A DNA stretch of 64,000 nt from Anomaloglossus baeobatrachus. Its lineage: Eukaryota; Chordata; Amphibia; Anura; Aromobatidae. Below are positions 9,958 through 20,610 of the stretch, piece after piece; position 1 is the stretch's first letter; each line of letters starts with the position of its first letter. Below the pieces are notes generated by a model, which did not search any database, was not told the DNA's origin, and saw only the letters and a program-made list of their open reading frames with translations. The position numbers and the translations under genes are program-made. Location: assembly GCF_048569485.1 (NCBI RefSeq), contig NC_134355.1:498196133-498260132 (forward strand). Direction: 5' to 3'.

Positions 9958-11415
9958 ATAGAGATAAGACCTAGCATCACCTTAGGCAGGTGCTCTGGAA
10001 AAAATAAATATAATGTTCAAAATGAAGAGAGTTCCGGCACACTGTGCTGTTTCCCAGAATGAGGAAGATACAAAATTCAAGTCGTTTTAATCTGTTTTTT
10101 CTTTATTGGAAAAAATGTTGTGCTGTACATGAGTAGAAAATCCGCCAGGACGTTTCGGCCCTAGGCCTTCATCAGGTCGGACAATCTGACTGTCATATTA
10201 TTATATGTGAACAAAACAGAAAAACAGATATCAGCAGGTGTACATAATATATACAGTAGTGACAATCCAATGAGAATAACATGGTACATTTTTTGAGGAG
10301 ATATAACATAGAGGGCAAAGGTCACAACAAAATATGTCATATAATATGTCATATTACTGACAATAAATCTAATGTTAATAGCCTGGTAATGTATATGGCA
10401 ACAGGGAAGGTCCCATAGTAACAGTGTGATATGCTACTAGGAGGAAAAGTGGCTCACCCATGTCGAGCAAAGATCCGTAATGTAGGGAAAAAAAGAAGAA
10501 TCACCAGTCGTCATAAACAAATATGATCCAGCATGAAATCTAGTCCTGTGGTGAAAAGGGAGAAGAATAAATCAAACGGCCTATATAGCACAGGGAAAGG
10601 GTGTCGTATATATGTGCATACCTGCTGGGAGGTATAGACCTTGGAAAAGTCCTGTGGGGTGATTCAGTAGACTAGAGTGTCCTGTACAAAAGAAGTGTAT
10701 ATGTTATATAAAGGAAGCGGATATCTGAATGGAATATGTGTATATAGGCTAAGTATGGTCAATACCTGCATGGATGTAATTAGGCTAAAGGCCTATTGGT
10801 TACTAAGGCTCTGGGTCCGTTACTTCCGGATTGGATAATTAATGTACAAACCACATAATAAGTACTGCTATTGCCTATGGCAATGGATATATCTGTGAAC
10901 AACAATAGATGGACATAGTGTGTCATATGGTAAATATGGTATGGCGGAATATAATGGGAATGGTATATTACCAGTAAGGAACTGCTAGTCCGCAAGAATG
11001 CCAGTTAGGTTAGGGTGCTTATACTGGTGGCAGTAGTATATCTGCAATATAACTGATATGAATACCATAGTTAATTAAATGGATTAATAATCCTATGTTG
11101 AAAATAGTGATACGTCTATCTAATTGGAGCAGGGATATGTATGTATGTGATAAGTACAACTGGTACCTTTGTGGATGTATTGAGGCTGAAAGCCTGATTG
11201 TTGCTATGGATCCAGATCCGTAAACCACAGGTTAGATTTACACTGTCACGGCCACCTTAACATGTACTGCTGTTACCATTAGCAATAATAAGTCTGTGAA
11301 CAACAATAGGTAGATATAGTATATCATGTGGGTAAAGAAAATATTGCATAATATAATGAAGTTGGTATGTTACCTATAGGGAAACTTCCAGAAAGGGGAC
11401 ACTAGGTAAAGTCAA
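9958..11415 (-). mobile_element. Penelope-like derived insert (1458 bp) with hammerhead motif
   Basis: Inserted into the hAT-C transposase and bordered by a 136-bp direct duplication. No reverse transcriptase frame is visible. The minus strand holds a hammerhead ribozyme core (10149-10175), a hallmark reported for Penelope-like elements, and an AATAAA further downstream on that strand near 10101-10106. Two diverged ~430-bp internal repeats are visible (about 10750-11000 and 11165-11395, sharing GTGAACAACAATAG). Family assignment depends on the ribozyme; a non-autonomous derivative is the best guess. Confidence 0.55.
10133..10188 (-). ncRNA. Hammerhead ribozyme-like motif
   Basis: On the minus strand the order is CTGATGA (10169-10175), a stem II formed by AGGCC/GGCC around TAG, GAAAC (10152-10156), then GTC (10149-10151), the expected cleavage triplet. 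The very short stem III (GAAACGTC) is the form described for Penelope-like elements. Stem I pairs TCCG with CGGA but has mismatches next to the core, so present activity is uncertain. Confidence 0.6.
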
Positions 11416-14050
11416 TTGTCGTGAATCTATTAGTAGAGGGAGAAAGCTCACCAGATTGACAACTTCTTCCAGGAATCGTCACATGAATACCAAGCATAAT
11501 TCCCAGTGGGAAGCTGACTGTGCTGCGATGCGGCCTAGCATAGCTGGCCAACCTCCCGCCTGCCCCTTCCAGTGCATCCGCGCTCTTCATCTTCTATGAC
11601 TGTGGGGACAGCTGTCACACCTGGTTTTCTACGCACACCTTCCACCACTGTAACCGCAACAGGCAGTTTGCTTGTTAGGTCATCAGTTGGTTTGGAAGGG
11701 GAAACAAGTGCAGGTGTACAGCTCTCTCAGACATCGATAGCACCAAAGTTGGATGAGGGCAACATCATGTCTCCACCTGCACTTTCCTCACAAACCTGCA
11801 TTTTTCCAGGGACACACTACTCATCACCGTCTACACACAGCAGCCAGATCTCTGTCCCTCAGATGTGGACAAATAAAAGGCCATTTCCTGCGACCCATGA
11901 CAAAGCTAAGAGGTTGACTTTATCCCTCTGTAAGCTCTTGGCTACCGAAATTACCCATTACCAAATTACTACCCAGTCGCCACTAATTCTCCAAGAAAGG
12001 TGAGCCTGCGCTACACCAGCATGTCGCACACAACATCACTGCTTCCTTGAGAAACTCTGTGTGTGACCGGGTGCATTTCAGCACCGATACTTGGACCAGT
12101 AAGCATGGACAGGGACACTACATGTCGCTGACTGGGCACTGGATAACTATGGTGATAGATGGTGAAGGGTCTGCTCTACAAGTTTTGCCGTCCCCACGAC
12201 TTGTGCGTCAATCCTCTGTATGTCAAAGTTCCTCCACTGCTTCTGCCTCCTCAACTTCGTCTGGGTCCTCCACCTCCGACCCAAGCTTGCCTGGTCAGGC
12301 CACCCATGTTGCAACTGCGCACAAGGAATCCTGCACAACTCCTTACTATGCTGGCAGCAGAGCTTAACGGCATCAGGCGGTCTTTAGCTTGAAATGTCTT
12401 GGACATAAGAGTCACACAGCGGAGGAGTTGTGGGCAGCTCTGCGGTCCGAGTTTTGTAAATGGTTGTCTCCACTCAACTTGCAGCCAGGGAAGGCCGTGT
12501 GCGACAATGCTGCAAACCTGGGTGTGGCCCTTCGCCGGGGCAAGGTGACACAAGTGCCTTGTATAGCTCACGTGTTTAACCTTGTTGTCCAGCAATTTTT
12601 AACCCACTATCCCGGCCTAGATGGGCTTCTGCACAGGGCACGGTCACTCTCTGCTCACTTCCGCCGTTCAACCGCCGCAGCTAACCAACTTGCATTGCTC
12701 CAGTAGTCATTCGGCCTGCCGGTTCATCGCCCGAAATGCGATGTGGCGACACGCTGGAATTTGACTCTCCACATGTTACAGCGACTGTGGCAGCACCGCC
12801 GATCCCTGGTGCAATACGTCATGACATATAGCCTGGGCCAACGATATGCAGAGGTGGGGCAGATCACGCTGATGGAGTGGTCTCAGATCAAGGACCTATG
12901 CACCCTTCTGCACAGTTTCGACATGGCGACGAATATGTTTAGCGTTGACAATGCCATTATCAGCATGACAATTCCAGTCATTTACATGCTGGAGCACACG
13001 CTAAACACTATTCGGAGTCAGGGGTGGGACAAGAGGAAGGGGAGGAAGTACAGGAGGATTCATCTGCGCAAGGGATACCAACATCTACAAGGTCCAGACG
13101 TTCAGCATCACCAAGGCGGCAGGCATGGGACGGTGGGGGAGAGGGATTAACAAGGGCGCATGGTAGCAGCCAAAATTTTGAGGAAGGTGCAGGAGACCAT
13201 GAAGAAATGGAGGACGAACTCTCGTTGGACATGGGAGACTCAGCAGATGAGGGAGACCTAGTTCAAATTTCTATTGAACGAGGTTGGGTGGAGATGTCAG
13301 AGGAAGAAGAAACGGTTAGCACCTTGCCACCACAAACACAGCGAGGACTTGGTCCTCCTGGATGCGTAAGACACATGAGCGCCTTCTTGCTGCACTACCT
13401 ACAACATGACCCACAGATTGTCAAAATTAGAAGTGATGATGACTACTGGGTTGCCACACTATTAGATCCCCGGTACAAGTCCAAATTTTGTGACATAATT
13501 CCAGCCATAGAAAGGGACGCACGTATGCTCAGCTTTTTCACCAAACAACAGTGGTGCACACAGTGAATATCCCAGTTGTAACTTGACAAACATGGGACTG
13601 TGTCGTCATCAACAGTCTAACCGTAAAAGCAGCACCATATCTGGTGCTGGTAACAGCAATTTTATTGACTTGTTTCATAATTTTTTTAGACCATCCTTTG
13701 CAAGGCCACCAGAGACAAGAAGTCTGACACATAGTCAACGGCTGGAGAGAATGATACAGGAGTATCTCCAAATGAACATCGATGCCATGACTTTGCAACT
13801 GGAGCTTTGCTCATTTTGGGCTTCAAATCTTGAAAAATGGCCTGAGCTCGCCACTTACGCCTTGGAGATCTTGTCGTGTCCAGTTGTCAGTGTTGTCTCT
13901 GAGCGTGTCTTCAGTGCTGCTGGTTGTGTGCTGACAGATAAGCGCACGCATCTGTCCATTGACAATGTGGACAGACTAACGTTCATCAAGATGAACAAGT
14001 CATGGATCCGCAAAGACTTTACTACCCTTGTGTCATCCTGGGGAGAGTAA
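11416..14050 (+). pseudogene. hAT-C transposase, catalytic and C-terminal part
   Basis: Continues the transposase after the Penelope-like insert, in at least four frames. Landmarks in order: serine/threonine-rich linker; first catalytic Asp in TDTWTSKHGQGHYMSLTGHW (about 12087); second Asp in CDNAANLG (about 12502) followed by C-x2-H (PCIAHVF); an acidic insert (about 13190-13300, EEMEDELSLDMGD); ATLLDPRYKSKF (about 13455); and the hATC dimerisation region with SVVSERVFSAAG (about 13890), ending SSWGE and a stop at 14050. Several frameshifts and stops make it a pseudogene. The order and motifs fit the Ac/ZBED-type hAT group. Confidence 0.85.
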
Positions 14051-14650
14051 AGGCTTGTGGATTTGGAATGTGCTTGATGCAAATGTACCTGTCAAGTTTG
14101 CAACTAGGGCACAAGTGATGCCATTGAAGGGGTGTTTGGCCCAATTTTTGGAAAAAAGGGAGACTCTGCTTGAAGTCCGCTTGCTGTGTTTTTAAAAATG
14201 AGCCACGATGAACAAGTCTTGGTTCAGCAAGGACTTTGCTACCTACCCCGGTGTTATCCTGGGGACAGTTAAGGCTGGCAAATTTTTGGATGTGTTTGAT
14301 GCAAATCAACTTGCCCAGTTTGCAACTAGGGCACAAGTGATGCCACTGAAGTGGTGTCTGTGTGGCCCAATTTTTGTAAAAAAAGGGAGACTTTGCTTGG
14401 AGTCCGCTTGCTTGCATTGTTTTAAAAATGATCCAAGATGAACAAGTCTTGGTTCAGCAAGGACTTTGCTACCTACCCCGGTGTCATCCTTGGGGACAGT
14501 TAAGGCTGGCGTAATTTGGAATGTGCTTGATGCAAATCAACCTGTCCAGTTTGCAGCTAGGGCACAAGTGATGCCACTGAAGTGGTGTCTGTGGGGCCCA
14601 ATTTTGGGAAAAAAGGGAGACTCTGCTTGGAATCCCTTTGCTGTGTTTTA
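13985..14650 (+). repeat. ~225-bp 3' tandem repeats of hAT-C (3 units)
   Basis: Units begin near 13989, 14207 and 14437 with GATGAACAAGTC. The first overlaps the last transposase codons, which shows that the repeat grew from the gene's 3' end. They correspond to the 220-bp repeats in hAT-A and hAT-D and the pair in hAT-B. Confidence 0.85.
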
Positions 14651-14964
14651 CATGATTTTAGAAGGGCATGAGATGCCTATATCTGTGTCTCCTCCTCTTG
14701 TTCCTCGTCCAGCTGTTTTGTTTTCGCATGAGTATTTGTCCTTATCACTTTCCCATGTGTTTGTGTTGTCTTGTGAGTTGTTTGTCCACTTTTTGACACC
14801 TTTGAAGGTGTTTTCTATGTGTTTTTATGTGTTTGTGATTGCCTCCCTTTGTTTTCAATGGGGTCCGAGAGGTTCGCCGAACGGTTCGCCGAACCGAACT
14901 CGAACGCTGCCTCCATTCGACTAACCAAACCGAATCCGAGCCTCTAGAGGTTCGCTCATCTCTG

Positions 14965-15163
14965 GTGAATATTAATTATTTGATGTTCAGATTATTCCTA
15001 AAAAGCATGAAGTACTATTCCGGTATTTGTCGTGAATAACAGACCTAATGCAAGTCACTGGGGGAAAAAAAGCTTTTTTACTTGATGTGAGGAGTACTGG
15101 AACGGTATTTGGCATTTGTTAAGCCTTTTTCAAACATGAATAGTCACTGTTTGCCCATCTCTA
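14965..15163. other. Possible end of another hAT-like element
   Basis: AT-rich, no reading frame. Ends with CCCATCTCTA at 15154-15163, resembling the CTCATCTCTA termini nearby. This is a weak assignment. Confidence 0.25.
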
Positions 15164-15985
15164 ATTTCCAGTTGTGGTAAAAAAATTTGAAACTGACACA
15201 AATTTTGTTTTTTACAAAATTTGCTGCACCAATGTTTTTAATCTTGTAGTCAGATTTTTCTAAAGTATACTAATTAAATAAAATTTAGTGTGGCAAATTT
15301 ATTAATTTTAAATTGAATTTTAATCAAATATTACAATAATCAGTATTGTACAGAATTTTTACTTTTCAAAACTTTTGTAGCATAAATTCAGCAGGCCACC
15401 ATTTTGTTGAACTGTGAAAAACCAGCAAAAAGTAGAAAAAAAACAATTCCTTACTGCTCCAGGTACTGAATTACTTGCTCTCCCCCATGCGGTTAAGGCA
15501 TGTCTTCTTACCACCTCTGTGCACTGCATCTTCACGCTAGGTCGTTATTTCCTGGGTCCAGTTGTGCCTGCGTGTTCTAAGGACATGGCAATGCCATGAC
15601 TTTATGAATTGCACTGTGACCTTATGGTGTACAGTCCATACCAGGAGTTTGGGTCACATGTGCATTGCCCCTGACCAATTTTCAATCATCCTGGCCTAGT
15701 GTGAATAAGCAGCATCAGGAGTGGTAAGAAGATGGGCAAAGAATGGTATCAAACAGAGCAAGCAGTAGAGGTGAGCTGTGATGTGAATATTAGATACTCT
15801 ATTGTTTGTTTTTTTTTCTATATCTTACATCCATTATGCCCAGGGTTCTCACCCAATGCCAGGGAACAATAAGTGATATTCAAATTTTGGAGAATGAATT
15901 TTCTTCATACAAAATTTCCTGTTAGCATACTTGTAATCTGTGAATTTAAATATCATCAGATCCAGGCATCTCTAATTATATGCAT
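15164..15985. other. AT-rich spacer, nothing recognised
   Basis: No convincing reading frame, RNA gene or repeat family was seen. Confidence 0.3.
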
Positions 15986-15989
15986 AGTT

Positions 15990-16575
15990 CTCATAGTTTT
16001 TAAGGTTGAAGGGAGACTCTAAGTCCATCTCGTTCAACCCGTAGCCTAACATGTTGATCCAGAGGAAGGCAAAAAAACCCCAATGTGTCAAATAAACTCC
16101 AATGGGGAAAAAAATTCCTTCCTAACTCCACATACGGCAATCAGACTAGTTCCCTGGATCAACACCCTGTCATAAAATCTAATATACATAACTGGTAATA
16201 TTACATTTTTTAAGAAAGGCATCCAGGCTCTGCTTAAATGTTAGCAGTGAATCACTCATTACAACATCATGCGGCAGAGAGTTCCATAGTCTCACTGCTC
16301 GTACAGTAAAGAATCCTTGTCTGTGGTTATGATTAAACCTTCTTTCCTCAAGACGTAGAGGATGCTCCCATGTTCCAGTCGCAGGCCTAGGTGTAAAGAG
16401 ATCTTTGGAAAGGTCTTTGTACTGTCCCCTCATATATTTATACATTGTGATTAGATCCCCCCCTAAGTCTTTGTTTTTCCAAACTAAATAACCCCAAGTT
16501 TAATAACCTGTCTTGGTGTTGCAGCCCACCCATTCCTCTAATAATCTTGGTCGCTCTTCTATCTACCTGTAAGAT
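15990..16575 (-). mobile_element. CR1-like LINE, 3' end
   Basis: Minus-strand translation near 16445-16190 gives the end of a non-LTR reverse transcriptase protein (GFFTVRAVRLWNSLPHDVV, then SLLTFKQSLDAFLKK). The plus strand shows the familiar CR1 3' pattern: GGTTGAAGGGAGACTCTAAG..., a conserved 'agagttccatagtctcactgc' block and CAAGTTTAATAACCTGTCTTG. It is truncated upstream, as is usual for LINE copies. No clear flanking duplication was found. Confidence 0.7.
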
Positions 16576-16589
16576 TATGCTATTTATAA

Positions 16590-16700
16590 CCTTCTATACT
16601 TTTGCTATCAAGAAAAGCATCCATTCCTCTCTTAAATTCATTCAGTGAGTTGGCCATCACCACTTCCTCAGGAAGAGAGTTCCAGAGGCTCACTGCATAG
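16590..16700 (-). mobile_element. Second CR1-like LINE fragment
   Basis: A diverged copy of the same LINE segment (AGGAAGAGAGTTCCAGAGGC, then TCACTGCA), adjacent to the copy at 15990-16575. It could be a tandem remnant or an independent insertion. Confidence 0.5.
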
Positions 16701-16899
16701 CAATTCATGAGTTTTTACATTTTTTATTTACCAGCCCATAACAATGCCGGGTGTGCACAGCAGTTACAATCTAAGAGGGGGGTTTAACTACTAACATATC
16801 AGCCACCTCTATCTAGTCAAATAATTGCTTAAAAAAGTTAGCTACTCACATCCCTCGCCTCCCTTTCAGTTCCTGACAAGCTGATGTTATAAATCTTGC

Positions 16900-17763
16900 A
16901 AAATCACCAGAACACAGCACTAACTTCTCCAGGAGCAAGTTCTCCTAAGCCTGGTTCTCGCTATCCTGAGTCCTGTACTTGTTTAACTGCTCAAATCAAT
17001 TGTTATTTTGATTGCAGTGTACACGTCAGAACAAATAAACTGATAGCTGAAGGTGCTAGAAGACCCCATAGCTCTGAGATCACCAAGAAACAACTTGAGA
17101 ATACCCCATTAAATCTATTAGAAAGATTTCACACTCCAAAGTATTTATATGCACATTTAGCCCGTTCAAAGACAGTCAAGCAAAACCTTTACATGGCCAG
17201 TCTGTGCCATCATAACTGTGAAATCAGTGTCTGGATTGATATGCAAATTTTATGTGGGGCAGAAAACGTACATTGTGCATCACCCTGAAAATATCTTGCC
17301 CACTGTCAAATATAGAGGTGACAGCACCATTTCGTGGGGATGTTTTTCTTCAGCAGAGACTGTAAAGCTAATCAGAGTTGATGGAAATATAAATGGAGCT
17401 CTAAACAGGGCAATCCTGGAGGAAAACCTGTTATGAGGATGCAATAGACTTAGGACTGGGGCATAGGTTCCCTTTCCAGGACAATAATTCCAAACATATT
17501 GCCAGTACTACAATTCCATTATTTAGATCAAAGCATATTCAAGTTTTTGAATGGTTCGGTGAAAGTCCATATCTAGATCCCACTGAAAATATGTGGCAAG
17601 AATTTAACATTTCTGTACACAGACGCTCTCCATACAATCTCACTGAGCTAGAGCTAATTTGAAAAGAAGATAGGACAACTGTTTTAGCATCTAGATAAGC
17701 AAAGCCTATTAGAGATATACCTCAAAAGACTTGCAGCATTAATTGCAGCAAAAGGTGATCTTA
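16900..17763 (+). pseudogene. Decayed Tc1/mariner transposase, interrupted by a MITE
   Basis: From about 17230 the translation matches Tc1 transposase: VHHPENILPTVKYRGDST, then ISWGCFSSAETVKLIRVDG and AILEENLL. Further on come decayed matches to the DNDPKHTA and SPDLNPIEH region and the end (LAALIAAKG near 17735). Several stops and frameshifts are present. A Harbinger MITE is inserted after 17763, and the Tc1 tail resumes at 18189 (TTATTGACTCAGGGGGCTG). The portion 16900-17200 does not read clearly as transposase. Old and inactive. Confidence 0.7.
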
Positions 17764-18188
17764 AGGCCCCTTTACACACTGAAACTTTCTAGCGATCCCA
17801 CCAGCGATCCCAACCTGGCCGGGATCGCTAGAAAGTCTCTGGTGAGCTGTCAAACAGGCAAACCTGGCCAACGACGCAACAGCGATCCGGACCTGCAGAA
17901 CGACCTAGCTAGTCATTGGGGACATTGTAAAGCAGCTTTTTGAAAGGGAAGTCGCTAACGAAGTCGCTGTAAAGTCCCCTTTACACACTAAAACTTTGCT
18001 GCACAGCGGGAAACAAAGGACCAAAGAATGGTCCTGAACGATTTGTAGCGATCACAACTTCACAGCAGAGGCCAGGTCGCTGATGTGTTTCACACACTGC
18101 AATGTCGCTGGGGAGGTCGCTATAACATCACAAAACCGGTGACGTTACAGCGATGTTGTTTGCGATGTTGCAGTGTGTAAAGCCACCT
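17764..18188. mobile_element. Harbinger-type MITE, 425 bp, TSD TTA
   Basis: Left terminus AGGCCCCTTTACACACTG and right terminus whose reverse complement is AGGTGGCTTTACACACTG. TTA at 17761-17763 and 18189-18191. Its terminal motif (CTTTACACRCTG) is shared with the MITE at 7984. A second terminus-like sequence (GTCCCCTTTACACACTAAAA near 17975) lies inside, suggesting a composite or internally duplicated MITE. Confidence 0.85.
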
Positions 18189-18191
18189 TTA

Positions 18192-18430
18192 CACATTATT
18201 GACTCAGGGGGCTGAATACAAATGAATGTCAGAATTTTTACATTTAAGTTTTTGAGTGTAACATGAAAAAATGTAGGAAAGTTTACAGGGTAAGAGTACT
18301 TTTTTACCGCACTGTAAATTTGCAGACACAAATCTCTTCCTGTAATTCCAGACAGACTGGATGATGAGATCAGGATTTTGTGGGGTCCATATTTCACTTC
18401 CAGGACTTGTACTTATGCTCAGCCATTTTT
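18192..18430 (+). mobile_element. 3' tail of the decayed Tc1 element
   Basis: Begins with the typical Tc1 post-coding sequence (ATTATTGACTCAGGGGGCTG) and continues into T-rich 3' sequence. The terminal inverted repeat is not clearly seen. Confidence 0.55.
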
Positions 18431-18454
18431 TACAAACAATTGTAACATCACAAT

Positions 18455-18695
18455 TAGGGATAATCGAATACTTCAAATATTCGGCTTCGCGAATATTTGC
18501 CGAATAAGTCGCCGCAATTTGAGTATTCGCGAATATTCAATACGCAATGTAAGTCTATGGGAAACCCGAATAACAACTATTCGGAACTATTCAGGCTTCC
18601 CATAGACTTACATTGCATATGGAATATTCGCTTAGCGGCAACCTATTCGTTGGATATTCGCAAAGCCGAATATTTGAGGTATTCGATCATCCCTA
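18455..18695. mobile_element. Palindromic hAT MITE, 241 bp, perfect 8-bp TSD
   Basis: Starts TAGGGATAATCGAATACTTC; its end reads as the near-perfect reverse complement (TAGGGATGATCGAATACCTC on the other strand). Flanked by ATCACAAT at 18447-18454 and 18696-18703. The arms extend almost to the centre, including an inner pair AATGTAAGTCTATGGGAA/TTCCCATAGACTTACATT, so the whole element can fold into a hairpin. It has no coding capacity. An 8-bp duplication and TAGGG-type ends indicate hAT. Confidence 0.9.
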
Positions 18696-18703
18696 ATCAC
18701 AAT

Positions 18704-19435
18704 GTGTGCCTTTTTCATTTGGTTAAAATTGCTCTTCTAAGTATAATATACATTGATGGATTTCAGATCTAGTTTCTGATTTATCTAATTAGATATAGTT
18801 TAATTGGTCTCTGTTGTGTGTTCTATAACAATATGCTGGATATCATATTATTCTTAAGTAATGTTGTGACAAAAAAATAATTCTATTTGCTGTTACTTAT
18901 TTTATAACACCAGTGCATTTGGGGAAATATCCAGTCGACTTAAAACTACAGAACAAAAAAATTAGAGGTTGACATTACCATCAATGAATTAGAGTGAAAA
19001 TGAGAAATGCTTTTGACTAAAAAAAAGAATTTCTTTACAAAGACCAGATAGAGTTCTTCATTGTTTGACTGCATTTTATAATGAAATAGGTTTTTTAAAA
19101 AAATGTAGCACTCTTAAGACATATGATTCATAAATCATGCTGGCAAGACAGTGGAATGCCATGAGCATGCTTAGGATCATTCAAAGCCTTGGGAAAATAA
19201 TATTTCTAGATTTAAAAGGCCATAACCATCCATCAACAGGAAAAGAACTATGTTTAGTCACATTACAGTAGATTATTCAACTGATGGGATTTAAACATTC
19301 TTTTGGAACAAGTCAAAAAAGAATAATGGACCCTGTAAATTTGTGTTTTATGGCTATTGCTACTAAATATAACTAAGGCATCTAAGTCTCTGTCTATATC
19401 CTGCTTATAATTAAAGTACCTTCTCTAGTAACATT
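18704..19435. other. AT-rich spacer, nothing recognised
   Basis: No convincing reading frame, RNA gene or repeat structure was seen. Confidence 0.3.
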
Positions 19436-19740
19436 TAAGAGAACCTGTCAGCAAGATTGTGCACTATAAAGTAAATGCATGGCCATAATGGTGCTGTTAT
19501 ACTGATTAAACTTACAACAGATCTGTGCACTGGGGACAGACTTACATAGGGTTTTTTTCTGGTCCTCTGCCCCTCTGCTTGCCTCCTGTATGTCTACAAT
19601 AGGTCCTGCCTTCTTTTTGAAATTTGGATTTGTCACTGTTGTCATTGGAGTGGGCATTGGTATGGTCAGTAGACCGCAAGAGATCTTGCAAAAAAAACAT
19701 AAAAAATGATGGAAGATAATGCCCAAGAGTAGTTAGAAAC
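19436..19740. repeat. Frog interspersed repeat (GAGAACCTGTCAGCAAG type)
   Basis: The opening GAGAACCTGTCAGCAAGATTG and the ACTGATTAAACTTACA block resemble a widespread anuran interspersed repeat as I remember it. No reading frame. Class unknown. Confidence 0.4.
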
Positions 19741-20167
19741 TTAGCTGGCTGCAGTCCACTAACTGCATGAACACCACTAGAATTAGCAATGGAGCGTTCT
19801 TAACTAACCTAGACACTAGAGTTGAGCGCGGTTCGTGGTTCGTGGTTCTCCAGTTCTAGGCTCGAGTGATTTTGGGGCATGTTCTAGATCGAACTAGAAC
19901 TCGAGCTTTTTGCAAAAGCTCGATAGTTCTAGAAACGTTCGAGAACGGTTCTAGCAGCCAAAAAACAGCTAAATCTTAGCTTGGTTTCTGCTGTAATAGT
20001 GTAAGTCACTCTGTGAATCAAACTATTATCACATTTCAGTGTATAGTGTGCGTGAACAGCGCCTTCAGATCACTGCTGTTTCTATAATGGCGATCGCCAT
20101 TTTTTTTTTTTTTTTTCTTGTCTTCCTTCCCTAAGCGCGCGTCTTGTGGGGCTGGCCAGCATGTCAG

Positions 20168-20265
20168 CCAATCACAGACACACACACACCTAAGTGGACT
20201 TTGAGGCAGAGAAGCAACGGCATGTGTGATAGGATCTGCATGTCACATGTCCCTGCATTATAAAA
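20168..20265 (+). promoter_or_regulatory. Promoter of hAT-D: CCAAT box and TATA box
   Basis: CCAAT at 20168-20172 and TATAAAA at 20259-20265, at the same spacing and in the same conserved leader as in hAT-C. It would transcribe rightward into the satellite array, because the transposase copies here lie on the opposite strand. Confidence 0.55.
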
Positions 20266-20610
20266 CCGGACATTTTCTTCACGATCGCCATTATCTGCCT
20301 TCTGCGTCTTTGGTGTCAGACATCACTGTCGCAGTTCCGTCCTTTGTCCTATCGCCGATACAGCTGTATGCGCTGCATACACAGCGTTAGACAGCTTAGG
20401 GAGAGCACATTCTAGCAGTCCTTTTAAGGGCTCGTACCGGCAGGGTCAGAGAGCCATAGGTGACAGGTCCTGCAAACAGCAACAGCGTCTGTGTAGCCCA
20501 GGTCAGGGATTTCCTCCCTGCATTTCACCATTAGGAGGGAATAGAAAGGCAGGCTTCCATTCCTCTACCCAGAGCACCACAATCCTGCCACTGTACCCTC
20601 TTGTCCTCTG

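Larger units (their letters stand above)
6397..14964 (+). mobile_element. hAT-C: long hAT transposon with both ends visible
   Basis: The left end TAGAGTTGAGCGATTTTCG at 6397 pairs with a right end whose reverse complement reads AGAGATGAGCGAACC at 14964. In order it holds a GTTCG-rich subterminal region, a leader with promoter, a 130-bp tandem array, a broken BED/hAT transposase, ~220-bp 3' repeats and a GTTCG-rich 3' end. A Harbinger MITE (7984-8543) and a Penelope-like insert (9958-11415) interrupt it. The flanking octamers CTGATCAC and GTGAATAT do not match well, so either the duplication has decayed or the two ends come from different insertions. Confidence 0.75.
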
